Positions 22,773 through 33,655 of a DNA stretch of 64,000 nucleotides are shown here, one piece after another; position 1 is the stretch's first letter; each line of letters starts with the position of its first letter. The notes under the pieces were generated by a model. The model searched no databases and was not told where the DNA came from. It saw only the letters and a list, made by a program, of their open reading frames with translations. Position numbers and translations under genes: made by a program. The DNA comes from Plasmopara viticola (lineage: Eukaryota > Oomycota > Peronosporomycetes > Peronosporales > Peronosporaceae): assembly GCA_001695595.3 (NCBI GenBank), contig MBPM02000054.1, positions 1 through 64,000 on the forward strand, read 5' to 3'.

Positions 22773-24401
22773 ATGGCTCCTCCACTCCCGTCGAGCTCGA
22801 CCGCTGCCACCGCGTCGTCGTCCAGTGTACCAGTCCCGCCAAACACGCATGAAGCCTCGCGACAAGCGGAGGCCGAGCCACAGACCGATCACGATGACGC
22901 AGAGGGTCCTCGTGCCGTCGCGGTGCCGCGCTGTAGTACGTGGTTTGCCATGGACAAGATCAATCCGATCGAAAAGCGCATGTTGCCCGAATTCTTTGGT
23001 ACAAGTGCCACGAAAACGGCCGAGTTGTACCTAAAGTACCGCAACTACATGGTACACGCGTACCGCCAGCAGCCCAGCGTGTACCTAACGGCCACGGCGT
23101 GCCGTCGCAATCTCGCGGGCGATGCGTGTGCCATCTTACGAGTCCACGAGTTCTTGACCCACTGGGGATTGATTAATTTCCATGTACCACCCCATGGGAT
23201 GCCGCCAGCCCTGCACTCGACGTATGCGCTCAAAACTGTCGAAGCGACGAGTGCGCGGCACGAACAAGGACCTGTTGCCCTGTTCACCGCGGGTACCACG
23301 GACAGTGCGCGACGAACGAATGTACCCCTCGCGTGTGACCTTTGTGGTACCGCACGCGGACCCAATTGTGCCTTTTTTGAATTGGTACCCGACGTGAAAA
23401 CTCGAGTCATGTGCAACGGTACGACCGCTGCAACAAGTGGCACGGTACCACCCGCAAGTGGCAAGGACAAGGAAGTGACGCTTGGGGGCGTCGCCTTGCG
23501 ACCTGGAAGTGGCATTTGCGAGCCGTGTTACCTCCACGGAGCGTTTCCAGACGACTACGAGGCGTCGGATTTCCAACGGATGCCCACGCCAGTATCCACG
23601 TCTTCTAACTGGACCGAGAACGAAACGAGGGCCATGTTAGAGGCCGTGAGTACCACAACCGAAGACCCCGAATCGAATTGCGATTGGTACCTCGTGGCCA
23701 CGAAAGTGGGTACCAAAACGGCCCAAGAGTGTTTGTTGCACTTTTTGGAATTGCCCTTGCTTGAAAAAGGGCACGGTTTGACTGAACCAGTAAATTGGTA
23801 CACGCCCGGCCAGGCATGCAATACGCCAGTGGTCGACCTTGAAGCGCTCGTTGCGCAAGTGGATCCATTTGTGGCCAAAGCAGCGGCGCATGCTGCAATG
23901 AAAGCGATTGAGAGACTGCATAAAATGCCAATTGTTGATACTGTGCCCGTGGAAAAGCTCGAGGAAGCAACACGCGCGAGTACGGTACTGGAAGCCGCGT
24001 CGAAAGCCGTTGGTACCAGTGCCGAGACCGCGGGCATTGCAGTACCCATCAAGTCGGAAGAGGGGGATGGGGCCATGGTACCAAAGTCAGCGGATGAGAG
24101 TGGAAGTGGTACCAAAGCAACCCAAGCAATGCTGGCCGTGACGGAAGAAACGGCACGTGCCACAACAGTGGCACTCTTGGCCACACGGGCCCACGCCCTT
24201 GCAGAAGAAACGGCCAATGTTCCAATTCGGGACTTGGTACACCAGTTGCAAGCAAATCAGTTGCGGCAACTCGAGTTGAAAATGGCACAACTCGACGTGC
24301 TGCAACACGCCATTGTTGCAGAGAAGGAACAAGTTGCACAAGCCAAGTATGAACTCTATGTCGAGCGATTAGCGTTTGCGCACGACAAACTCAACGGTTG
24401 A
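22773..24401 (+). CDS. SWI/SNF-type chromatin remodelling subunit, SWI3/SMARCC/RSC8 family
   Basis: An intronless 542-residue protein from the first ATG at 22773 (MAPPLPSSS). Residues about 55-138 form a SWIRM domain (STWFAMDKINPIEKRMLPEFF; YRNYMVHAYRQQP; LAGDACAILRVHEFLTHWGLINF). Residues about 187-260 form a zinc-binding module (CDLCG, then GICEPCYLHGAFP and DFQRM), as in RSC8/SMARCC proteins. Residues about 279-330 form a SANT domain (NWTENETRAMLEAV; WYLVATKVGTKTAQECLLHFLELPL). Residues about 490-540 form a C-terminal coiled coil (QLELKMAQLDVLQHAIVAEKEQ). This domain order is diagnostic for the core scaffold subunit of SWI/SNF or RSC complexes, acting in the nucleus. The proline/serine-rich N-terminus is low complexity. 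The coding DNA is unusually rich in GGTACC in all three phases. Confidence 0.93.
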   Translation: MAPPLPSSSTAATASSSSVPVPPNTHEASRQAEAEPQTDHDDAEGPRAVAVPRCSTWFAMDKINPIEKRMLPEFFGTSATKTAELYLKYRNYMVHAYRQQPSVYLTATACRRNLAGDACAILRVHEFLTHWGLINFHVPPHGMPPALHSTYALKTVEATSARHEQGPVALFTAGTTDSARRTNVPLACDLCGTARGPNCAFFELVPDVKTRVMCNGTTAATSGTVPPASGKDKEVTLGGVALRPGSGICEPCYLHGAFPDDYEASDFQRMPTPVSTSSNWTENETRAMLEAVSTTTEDPESNCDWYLVATKVGTKTAQECLLHFLELPLLEKGHGLTEPVNWYTPGQACNTPVVDLEALVAQVDPFVAKAAAHAAMKAIERLHKMPIVDTVPVEKLEEATRASTVLEAASKAVGTSAETAGIAVPIKSEEGDGAMVPKSADESGSGTKATQAMLAVTEETARATTVALLATRAHALAEETANVPIRDLVHQLQANQLRQLELKMAQLDVLQHAIVAEKEQVAQAKYELYVERLAFAHDKLNG

Positions 24402-25209
24402 ATGCCGTGAGAGGAGTGGAAGCGATGGTGTGGCAAAGGACAAAGACGTTGTAGGTCTTGCGTCTCTGGTGTCGACTTGGGTGGTACAGTGGACGTTGTG
24501 CGTACCAATTTGAGGATGGCAAAAGTGGCCAGGTGGGCAACTTTGGCTTGTTGAGTGCAAAAAGTCAAAGGTTGCAAAAACGAGACTTTTTTTTTGGATT
24601 GGAAAAGATGTTATAAAAATCCGATTCGTTTGACTTGTACCCCAGAATGTGGCTAATGCTCACATAACTTTTTTTCTATATCATTTGAGCTGGTTTTAAG
24701 GGAAACTTGATTTGCTATTGGGTCTATTCCTCAAGACACCGGAGCTTGCTACATGCAAAATTGCCGCAAGCTAATAATATGGTCAGCTCGCGGCAATTTG
24801 CGGATTTTTGTCGAGTTGAAAATATGTGAATTGAGGGTAAACAATCGTAGAAAAAATGATTTATGTACCGCGATTAGGTCTCAAAGGTACCAAATATGTG
24901 GTACCACGTCCAGATCAACACGTTGATTACGAGTTCATCGTCCGCAAAACCACGACGTGTATCGGCCTCAATGTCATTGACATTTTCCACCTAAAGGCGA
25001 CTATCTCACGTAGCAGTACATGCGTTTACATGGCCATTTGAAAGGCTACTGTGTTGGTACACTTGGTACAGCAGGTAGAAACTGGTACTTCCATAAGTAT
25101 GGTACACGACTACAGGTCGCGAACCGGTACCAGTGCCCTAACAAAACTCGCCCATCCTACTTAAAAACCATGATGGAGCCTCATTTACCAAGGATCTCCG
25201 TCTGGTACC
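24402..25209. other. Intergenic spacer between SWI3 and histidine ammonia-lyase
   Basis: It holds the presumed SWI3 3' UTR and the promoter of the downstream gene. A short frame at 24856-25041 (IYVPRLGLKGTKYVVPRPDQHVDYEF) looks mildly protein-like but has no recognised family. GGTAC motifs continue through the spacer. I see no RNA gene. Confidence 0.5.
25178..25193 (+). promoter_or_regulatory. Initiator-like element upstream of histidine ammonia-lyase
   Basis: CCTCATTTACCAAGGA matches the oomycete initiator core CTCATTYYNCA with one mismatch. It lies about 20-30 nt before the ATG at 25210, so the transcript would have a very short 5' UTR. Confidence 0.4.
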
Positions 25210-27047
25210 ATGCCCGTCCCTCCCCACGTGACCACCCCGTCGACAATGGTACTCGACGGCGAGTCGCTTCGTGCCCCCGACTTGGTACACTTATCAAAAG
25301 GTGGTACAAACATCGCGTTAAGCGATGCTGCGTGGCAACGCGTCGCGTGTGGTCGCGAAGTGGTCGACACGATTCTCAAAGACCCCACGCGCGTAGCGTA
25401 TGGGATCAATACGGGCTTTGGGCTCTTCTCGAACGTCCTCATTGGTCCCGACAAGCTCACCGAGTTGCAAGAGAACCTCATTCGCTCGCACGCGGCCGGT
25501 ACGGGCGAGCCGCTCAGTCCGGCGCAGACCCGCATGTTGCTCGCTCTACGCATCAATGTGCTTGCAAAAGGCCACTCGGGGATCCGTGTCGAGACGCTCG
25601 AGCAACTCGTAGCGGCCTTTAACGCCGATTGTCTGTCCGTGGTACCCGCCAAAGGTACCGTCGGGGCCTCGGGCGACCTCGCGCCCTTGGCACATCTTGC
25701 CCTTGGGTTAATGGGGGAAGGATTAATGTGGGCCAAACAAGGGCACAATTTTGTCATTCGTGACGCGGCCAGTGTCTTGGCACACCATGGCCTGGTACCG
25801 GTCCACCTTGGTGCCAAAGAAGGCCTGGCCATGATCAATGGTACCCAACTCATCACGTCTATTGGTACCGAAGCCGTCGTGCGTGCCGAGAACGTTGCGA
25901 ATTGTGCCGACGTGGCGGTCGCCTTGACCCTCGAAGTGCTCCGTGGGACCGTCAATGCCTTCCACCCGTGCATTCACGCCGCGCGGCCGCATCCGGGCCA
26001 ACGCCTCGTCGCCGCGCGTGTACGAACCCTCGTGCAAGCAGACAATCCGTCGTTGTTGTTCCAAGTCACAAGTACGAGGGAAAGGTCCAAGACCCGTACT
26101 CGTTGCGCTGTGCGCCGCAAGTCCACGGCATTGTCCACGACACCATTGCGTTCGTCCGCCACCTTCTCGAAGTCGAAATGAACAGCGCGACCGACAACCC
26201 CATGGTCTTTTCCAGTGCACCCACGGAAAGCCAAATACCACGTGGTACCCCCACTGCCGGTACCGAAAGCCCGGTGTCCCCACGTGGTACCCCCACTGCC
26301 GGTACCGAAAGCCAGGTACGCGCCCCGGTCCCGTCCGACCCCCGTGCCATCACGACCCTCGCTGCCGCCAAGACGGAGATCCACCGGCTAGAAACGCTCC
26401 TCGCGCGTCCCGTCCACGCCGTGGGCATGAAACGACCGTCGGACACGCTGTACCAAGGGAGCCTTGGCTTTGTCCTCTCGGGTGGCAACTTTCACGGCGA
26501 GTACCCCGCAAAAGCATTGGATTACCTCGCGATTGGCGTCCACGAAGTCGCCAGTATCAGTGAACGGCGCCTCGAACGCCTCGTAAATCCCACGCTCAGT
26601 AACTTGCCCGCGTTCCTCGTGCCCGACGGCGGACTGCACTCGGGCTTTATGCTTGCCCACTGTACGGCCGCGGCCTTGGTCTCGGAGAACAAAGTCTTGA
26701 CCCACCCGTCGTCCGTCGACTCCATCTCGACCAGTGGCGCGAAGGAGGACCACGTGTCCATGGGCGGCTTTGCCGCGCGCAAAGCCTTGACCGTCGTCGC
26801 CCACGTCGAAACGGTCGTGGCCATTGAGCTCCTGGCCGCGTGCCAAGCGCTCGACCTCGTGCGCCCGTTGCGGACGACCGAGGCGCTGGAAGCCGTGCAC
26901 GCTCTCGTCCGCACGCGCGTGGCCATGTACGACCGCGACCGGTACATGAAACCCGACGTCGACGCCGTCGTGGCCCTCGTGCGGACGGGCGCGCTGTGGG
27001 CCGCGGTGACGCCGTTTTTGGCCAATCAGCACGCTGCGAGACTGTGA
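25210..27047 (+). pseudogene. HAL: Histidine ammonia-lyase, interrupted by a one-base frameshift
   Basis: Histidase converts L-histidine to urocanate plus ammonia, the first step of histidine breakdown. The frame opening at 25210 carries YGINTGFG, LIRSHAAGTG, the MIO cofactor triad Ala153-Ser154-Gly155 in GTVGASGDLAPL, and MINGTQ. The continuation carries [64 protein letters not shown] and [16 protein letters not shown], all typical of eukaryotic histidases. Between 26053 and 26063 the frame shifts: 11 nt occupy a place where the family usually has 12, so one base seems lost. All other expected catalytic residues are present. A segment of about 65 residues between NPMVF and the GGNFHGEY block is an insertion with a tandem repeat, and GGLNSG is GGLHSG here. 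It may be a recent pseudogene or a sequence error. Intact length would be about 612 aa. Confidence 0.9.
26238..26321 (+). repeat. Two in-frame 42-bp tandem units inside the lyase
   Basis: Units start at 26238 and 26280 and share the first 34 bases. They encode [11 protein letters not shown] twice. Each unit has two GGTACC palindromes. The repeat lies in the insertion between the NPMVF and GGNFHGEY blocks, where histidases normally have a short loop, so it is probably surface-exposed. Confidence 0.9.
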
Positions 27048-27290
27048 GGGGACGACTTGGGTTTTTTGTACGACGAAAGTAGTAGGTGCTTGGATAGTAA
27101 GAGGAGGGTTTTCGTGTGGAAGAGTACTATTTTGGGGAGGATGTCGAGGAAAATGGGGGAATCAAGGCTGGATGAAGCCAATACTTGTCGAATCGATACG
27201 ACGAGATGCTTCCTGCGGGCCAAGCATTGAGATTCTGCCGCTGGTAAGCGTGGACTGGTGGAGTGACGCCGGTTATTGCTACTCGGTGTT

Positions 27291-27927
27291 TTAATGACGC
27301 GAGGTTTGGCTGACCCATTGCGTGCACGTATTGATGGTTACTGTGACGACTGCACAGACAGAAGTCACCAATTTTTTAAAAGGTAATAGAACAAGAAGCG
27401 AGCATTTGCCATGAAAGTTTGGCTTTATGTAAGGACCATCTCTACGAAGACTTTGATTTAATATAATGAGAGGATGATGAGCATTGCATGACTCTTTGAC
27501 TTTGGTACAAAATGTCAGTTCGTTCATAACGATGAGGAAGCAGGCAATAAAGTGCACTGCCGTCGCCAAGCAGACTTGGAAAAAGACTGCCTTGGCTCCC
27601 GTAGGTGTCTCTGTACTAGCGTCGGCCTTTGTGCTTGAGATTGCGCTTATTCTTGCAGATAAAGCACTTACCACAACGACTTTGCGTGTACGTTGGGCGA
27701 TGAGCCTTAAATCTTGCACATTACAGAGCTGCTTAGAACAGAAAGGCTTTTACCGCTGCGGGGAACGCGCCCTAATCTCGGTGGTCCGCAGGAATCTTCG
27801 CCTACGGGCGATGCTATAAAAAAAGTGCCACTCGCACTTCGATCAACGCTTACCTGCACGACAACGTTGTCCATTGATTGTATATCCGAGGGCTACGCTC
27901 CAAAAGGTACTTGACCTTATTGGCCAT
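27291..27927 (-). CDS. Possible small multi-exon membrane protein gene
   Basis: Inferred from splice signals. Exon 1 is 27854-27927 (MANKVKYLLERSPRIYNQWT), exon 2 is 27754-27801 and exon 3 is 27672-27705. Intron 1 is 52 nt (GTAAGCG donor, GTAG end) and intron 2 is 48 nt (GTAAAAG donor, with a CTAAG branch-like site). The exons join in one open frame ending RLIAQRTRKVVV at a GTAAGTG donor. A last exon then reads either ADASTETPTGAKAVFFQ with a membrane span VCLATAVHFIACFLIVM, or another frame opening YRDTYGSQGS. The family is not recognised. The coherent phases support a real gene, but the last exon is uncertain. It converges on the lyase. Confidence 0.3.
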
Positions 27928-28062
27928 TGGAAAGACCTCACTTATAAGATACAAATAGTTCTAGAATAAAGGTTGACTTGGTATGCCTTTGTTGTTGAGG
28001 TCAGTAGAGCTGAGAACCACGAGAAAGAGCGTGACATTACAGACAATAGGTCCCAGTGCATT

Positions 28063-28322
28063 TGTTGTATGAGCTGAAAAGGACGAAGGAGAAGAAGCGA
28101 AGAGTGTGCGCGGAGGAGAACCGGAGCGAAGGCACTTCAGCAGAAAAAGGAATATTTAGAAGTGATTGATTTATTGGAGCTTGCACTTCTACTTCTCGTA
28201 TCCACTCAATTTACATGACGCAATTACCTTCAATCGTAAGAAGTCAAACTATGTTGAATCGCGGTCCGGATTGGACCCGGGTTGGTGGTGCACGTTACCT
28301 GAAATCCATAACCCTCAATACC
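28063..28322 (-). repeat. 3' LTR of the copia element
   Basis: It shares stretches with the copy at 32070-32292: GAGCTGAAAAGGACGAAG, AGAAGCGAAGAGT, TGCGCGGAGGA, GGAATATTT, AGAAGTGATTG and CATAACCCTCA. Substitutions and small indels separate the two. The boundary next to the polypurine tract is clear; the outer boundary is approximate. Confidence 0.8.
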
Positions 28323-31300
28323 CCCCTCAATGCGAACACGCATGTATGCCAAGCGCTTCCATCAAGTCTTCGTGGCACGGTCCTGGTGGTTTCTTCGTCA
28401 TGATGTCCGCCAGCATGATCACAGTCTCGCGGTACTCCAATTTGATGTCACCGCGCTTGACCTCATCATGAATGTGGTGATGCTTGATGTCGATGTGCTT
28501 GGCCCGACCATGATTTACCGGATTTTTTCCTCATCTTGATACACGACTGGTTGTCTTCCATAATCTTGAGCTCGGGCTTCGACTCGTCCATCGCTGCAGC
28601 TAGAATCTCGTAGACTAGACGATGCACCCATTTGCCCTTATAACCGCAAACCTTAGTGCGATGTACTCCGCTTCGCTCGTAGACAGCGACACTTTTGACT
28701 GCTTCTTGCTTCCCCAGCTCACAGGAGCACTCGTCAGCATAAATACATAGCCCAGAAGTTGACTTGCGGTCAGCATGATCGCCGGCCCAGTCTGCGTCAG
28801 AATATCCACAAAAGTCCACCTTATTGCCGGTTTTGAAGCAAAGACCGTGTGACTTGGTTCCTTGCAAATAGCGTAGATTGCACTTAACTGCAATCTGGTG
28901 CTCGACTTGTGGATTCTCCATGAAGCGCAAGAGTAGCCAACAGCAAAATCAAGTGCATGAGAGCACCCACTGCTCTACGAAATGAAGCGTCAACCTTGGA
29001 TATTGCGTGGCTCGAACTCATCACAGCCTTGCAGTCTTCCATGCCAGAACGCTTCAGAATGTCATCCAAGTAACGTCGCTGGCACAGAGTCACGCTGCCG
29101 CCAGCGCTGTCCGCCAGCTCGATACACAAAACAAGTGCACACTTGCCGCTGTCCGCCATCTCGAAGCGCATTTTCAAGTCACTCTTGGTCCGCGCGATCG
29201 GTTCACTTAAGCTGCAGATAAAAAGCACATCATCGACATACACTAGCAAAAATATACACTTGCCGTCTGAAACTTTGATGTAGACGTATGGGTCGAATTG
29301 GGACACTTGGAAAGCGATCGAACACACAAACCCGTCAAACGTCTCGTCCCACACGTGCAAAGCTTGCTTCAGGCCGTAAATCGCCTTCACCAACCCCAAG
29401 CAATTTCAGTCACCGTCGAGCTCCACTCCTTCGGGCATCACACAAAACACAACTTCTTTCATAACGCCGCACAGGAACGCCGTCACTACATCAAGTTGAT
29501 CCAAAAGACCACCCAAAGTACTTGGTCAAGGTGATCGCCAGTCGTAAATGTCATATACTTGACAATGGGCGAGATCATTTCCGGGAAATCGATGCCATAC
29601 TTTTGCTTGAACCCTTTAGCCAAGAGGCGCGCCTTGTACTTTTTGGTCGTTGGCCTGGCTTGATCTTGAAACCCACTTACTTCCAATGGCTAGCTGTCTG
29701 GTGGACGGTTCTGCAGCTCGAAACACACCGCGAAGGTGCAACGAGTCCAGTTCTGCATAGATCGCCTTACGCCAGTGAGCTTGGTCAGGCCCGCTAACAG
29801 CATCTTAAAATGTCGTTGACTCTAACAGATCGCCGGCTTAGACCGCGTTGGCACTAGATCGCCAAAAGACTGGAGGGGTAGAGTCATCACTCGATGTGGC
29901 TTTCACTTCTTCATTCGCGGAATAACGTGACGTCCGCTCGACTGATATGCGCTTGGCTCGACGTTCGTTTGATCCTTCAGAAGCAATATCCTCTTCAGGT
30001 CTTATTCCGTGATGCTCATGGTTGGTGCTTGTTGAGTCACCATCAGTATTCCTCACACTTGTACGCTCGTTGCGTTTTCCTGCCTGCTTGAATATCATCG
30101 AATGAGTTGCATCCGGGTCAATGATGCTTAGCGAGTCGAGGTCGAAATCATCATCGTCATCGCCATCAACACCAATGCCCATATCCAAAATCCCAAAACT
30201 TGATTCGTCGAAGGTGACATCGCTAGTACTCACCACTTGCCCAGCTTCATTGTCAAAAACAGTGTAAGCCTTGAACACCTCTTAGGGTCCCACTTGAACT
30301 GCTTTTCCTTTGGAGTGAGAACGAATGTCCGGCACCCGAAGACAGGCATATGCTTGACGATTGGCTAGCACTTGAGCACGATCTCAAAAGGAGCTTTGTC
30401 GTTGATCTTGGGCGACGGAAGGCGAATCTTGATGTAGATGGCCACCATAGCAGCTTCACCTCAAAAGTACTTGTCCAACTTGGCATGGTGCAATATGCTG
30501 CGGCCGATTGTGACGATGGTCCGGATGGCGCTCCGCTGTGCCGTTGCCCTGATGTGCGTATGATACCGTGATTTGCTGCTCGATACCTTCATTTATGTTG
30601 AAAACTTCGAGCGAACTAGTTGCAAATTCGCGGTCTCCGTGATGTAAGTTGACCTTCTTGTCGAACTGTGTCTGCACCATCAAGATGTATTTCTTGACAC
30701 AGTCCTCGCTCTCAGACTTGGCACGCAGGCAGAAACCCTTCATGCACCCGCTAGCTTCATCCACGATCAGCAAGAGATACTTGCTCCCGGCGAGAAAGTT
30801 TGCCTCCATGGGCCCACAGATTACGAAGTGAAGCAGCTCAAAAGTGTTATAGCTGCGCTTGTTCTGGTTTCTTGGGAACAGTTTCGAACTATCTTTCCTT
30901 GCTGACACCCTTGGCATGCACTTGATCCACTTGACTTAATAGGGACGTTTGCATCCTTAATCATTTTGGTAGTCACCATTTTGAGAAGCACGTCAACTGG
31001 AGCATGGCCCATTCGTGCGTGCAAGTCGGCACCACTGTTTCGACGTGTAGTCGCATTTGCCGAGCGCTGTGCCGTGCGAAGCCAGTACACTCCAACCACA
31101 AGGTCTGCGATGGGCACCACTTGTGGCGAGAATTTCCGTGCAGTGTGCATGTGTGCGCCATCAAATACTGCCACTCTTGTTGATCTACGGCACAGACAGC
31201 AAGTTCTTGTTCATCATCGGCACATACAGTGCATCTTTGATCTCGATGTCAAGTTCTTCACCATCAAACAAATCCACTCGTTCAATGATGGTGCCAACGC

Positions 31301-32069
31301 TCTTGATCTCGGCCTTGTTGCAGCCACCGAAAGCTCGCCTTTTTTTTGCTCTTTCAGCATGACGAACTTAGCCTTGTTGGCTCCGCGTACACGAGCTTGA
31401 CCGCCGCGTCGAGCTCCTCGATTGCCGTCCTTTCGCTCGGTCCAGCACCGCTTCACGAAATGCCTTAATTTTCCACAATATGTGCACTGGCAAGAATCAC
31501 GGTCAGCACTTCGCCTTCACCGCATCTTCGGTCTTGATCATCGGAGTATTTGTACTTTGCCGCTTGATATGCTCATTCGATAGCACCTTTATAACATCTT
31601 ACGTCCGCAGTTCTGCGTTGATGACCTCGAAGCTAGAAAACAACGTTCTCGCAACTTTCAGGGAGACTCCGCAACAATGCAGATCGCAACATCTTCATCC
31701 TTCATCTTGGCACAAATGCTGCTGAGCTTGGCGCTGATGTTGAGAACTTTGTTGCAATGGTGCATGACGTTGTCGCCGTCCTCCATCTCCATACTGAAGC
31801 GTTTTTCTCGCAGTCATCAATCACGTGATGGTTGTCGGCCTCCATATGCAGGAGCATCAGACCGAAATCGACGTTGCTGGTCATGACGTACTCGTCCGCA
31901 GCACGAGCATCTGCGAAGGTTGGAGTCATTTCTCGGTTGACCACGTGCCATACCGATTTGGTCAGAAACACGCCACGCATGTAGCGGTTCCACGTGGCAA
32001 AGTTGTTGACGCTAAATTTCTCTGACCGAGACGTTGTGCGCAGAAGACATGATTGTTGGAATCATAACT

Positions 32070-32292
32070 TGTTGAATGAGCTGAAAAGGACGAAGAAAAA
32101 GAAGCGAAGAGTCTGCGCGGAGGATAACCGGAGCAACTTGAGCAGAAGAAGGAATATTTGGAAGTGATTGCTTTCTTGGGCCTTACACTTCTACTACTTA
32201 AACCGTAAGAAGACAAAACTTTGTAGAACCGCGATTCGGAATCTACCGAATTGGGTTGTGTACGCTACCTGAAACCCATAACCCTCAGTACA
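32070..32292 (-). repeat. 5' LTR of the copia element
   Basis: On the minus strand it begins TGTACTGAGGGTTATGGGTT, the same start as the 3' LTR apart from substitutions. It ends near TGTTGAATGAGC on the plus strand. It is shorter than the other LTR by internal deletions. The primer-binding site was not recognised. Confidence 0.78.
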
Positions 32293-33332
32293 TTTCTCGA
32301 TTGAGTCCTTCACAAAAGCAGTGTGTAAGGAGCTGTCAAACCCGCCAGCTCCGAAGCAAGAAGCCGTCCGGCGAGAGGTCTACTCATTCTTCCGACAACG
32401 GGTCTAACAAAATAAAGAAAACCAAGCCGACACGACGCTCACTCTCTCAAGATCCACTTGAAGGCTGCATAAAATTGGCTGTCTTTAGCACAAAAGCTCA
32501 AAGATACATCGTGCTCGTTGACCCTATACCCGCAGTATCCAGCGCACAGGACATCATACTGCCGATATGGCGCCCAGCGGTATGCTAATCTTTTATGCGG
32601 CCACGAGGTCCACTTCTCGGTGGCATCAATGGACGAAACTTTGTTCAAAACAGGCTATTTCAGTAGTGGGAATCAACGGCAAAATGCGCGTGCTTTCGGC
32701 GCACATCTGATCGCGTTTAAGAATTGCATGCAGTGCTGTATATACACTACACCCGTTATGAGGTTTCCTCGGATATCTCACCAGTACACTCCAGCACGGA
32801 TTGCGAAGAGTAATAATCTTGATAATGGGATCAAGAAAATATGATTGTACAACTGGATTCTTGACCATCTTGGACGAAGATATTCATGTTCATGAGCTGA
32901 GAGTGTCCTCTGCTGCTTTGATAAATTAAAACAGCCCACGTCCGAGATATTTCAGCTTCAAAATCATGCTTAGTCAAGTGTGAGAAGCGTAAGTTCCGAG
33001 CGCAGAGATGGTGTCAATCCTACTTAGTCTTAGTGCTCGGCTAAAAGGCATCGGCTTACGACAAAGCACCTGTTGATTCTGATCGAAGAGCGTAAAGAGC
33101 TCCTCCAACGGCATTCACAAGTTTCTTGAAGCGAAATAAGCGCGCCAATTCATAATTTATTTGTGCACCCGTTAGAGTCTTTACTGAAAGCACCTTCTAC
33201 ATGCAAAAATCGCTGTTCTTGTCGACAAGGGTCGACGGAAATGGACTTGCATCTTCTTCCACAATCTAACATATTCTTCACGAAGAGCAACGGTCCCACT
33301 CAAACTGTATATACACGCTTGTAATTAATTGA
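32293..33332. other. No gene seen
   Basis: Flanking DNA of the copia element. Short frames at 32256-32588 and 32518-32844 have no recognisable domain. Confidence 0.4.
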
Positions 33333-33354
33333 CATAAAACAATATTGTTTTATG
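33333..33354. repeat. Perfect 22-bp palindrome
   Basis: CATAAAACAAT followed directly by ATTGTTTTATG, a perfect dyad without a loop in AT-rich DNA next to the gypsy remnant. It could be a protein-binding dyad or a cruciform-prone site; no gene is adjacent. Confidence 0.9.
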
Positions 33355-33655
33355 CATTTGATTTAAACTTTATTCTCCCGAAGATAGACTTGGTGATCGG
33401 GCCGCGGCGTCTTCAGGCGACCTCGGACCTCAGAGACCTAAAACAACGATAAACTCATTCTAGAATGTGATTCATGAGCTTTACGGTCAGATCGACCGTT
33501 ATTCGTCTCAGTGCGAAGTTTTCGCACTGCTTTAAAATGTCGTTCGTCTTCGTTATGATCCAAGTTCACCGGCCACTAGCCAAATAATTAGGCGATCCCT
33601 CACTTAGCAAGGAGGCAGCTGCAGACACGATCGAACGCGGCGTGGTTAGCCCTAG

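Larger units (their letters stand above)
23292..26306. other. GGTACC-rich tract across two genes and their spacer
   Basis: Reading by eye I find about 22 copies of the six-base palindrome GGTACC in roughly 3 kb, where fewer than one is expected by chance. Many further GGTAC and GTACC sites are present. They occur in all three phases of the coding frame (Gly-Thr GGT ACC, Val-Pro in TTG GTA CCC, Trp-Tyr TGG TAC C) and also in the non-coding spacer (two copies at about 24890-24905 and one near 25127). Codon or amino-acid preference therefore does not explain it. Confidence 0.75.
28063..32292 (-). mobile_element. Decayed Ty1/copia LTR retrotransposon
   Basis: Minus-strand order from high to low coordinates follows copia pol. 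A gag/zinc-finger region lies at about 31.2-32.0 kb. A GAG-pre-integrase motif lies at about 31.0 kb (LHARMGHAPVDVLLKM, CQGCQQGK). An integrase core lies at about 30.5-30.9 kb (YLLLIVDEASGCMKGF). Reverse transcriptase lies at about 28.9-29.7 kb ([37 protein letters not shown]). RNase H lies at about 28.5-28.9 kb (GYSDADWAGDHADRKSTSG, VSLSTSEAEYIAL). Both LTRs remain, and a polypurine tract (GAGGGGGG on the minus strand, about 28321-28330) adjoins the 3' LTR. Frameshifts and stops break each domain, so the copy is inactive. LTR divergence suggests an old insertion. Confidence 0.92.

Noticed and set aside
23045..24217. Minus-strand frames opposite the SWI3 gene
   Set aside because: Shadows of a GC-rich coding region; the sense frame has SWIRM and SANT domains.
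25185..25973. 262-codon minus-strand frame opposite the histidine ammonia-lyase
   Set aside because: The antisense of well-conserved lyase sequence, with no domain of its own.
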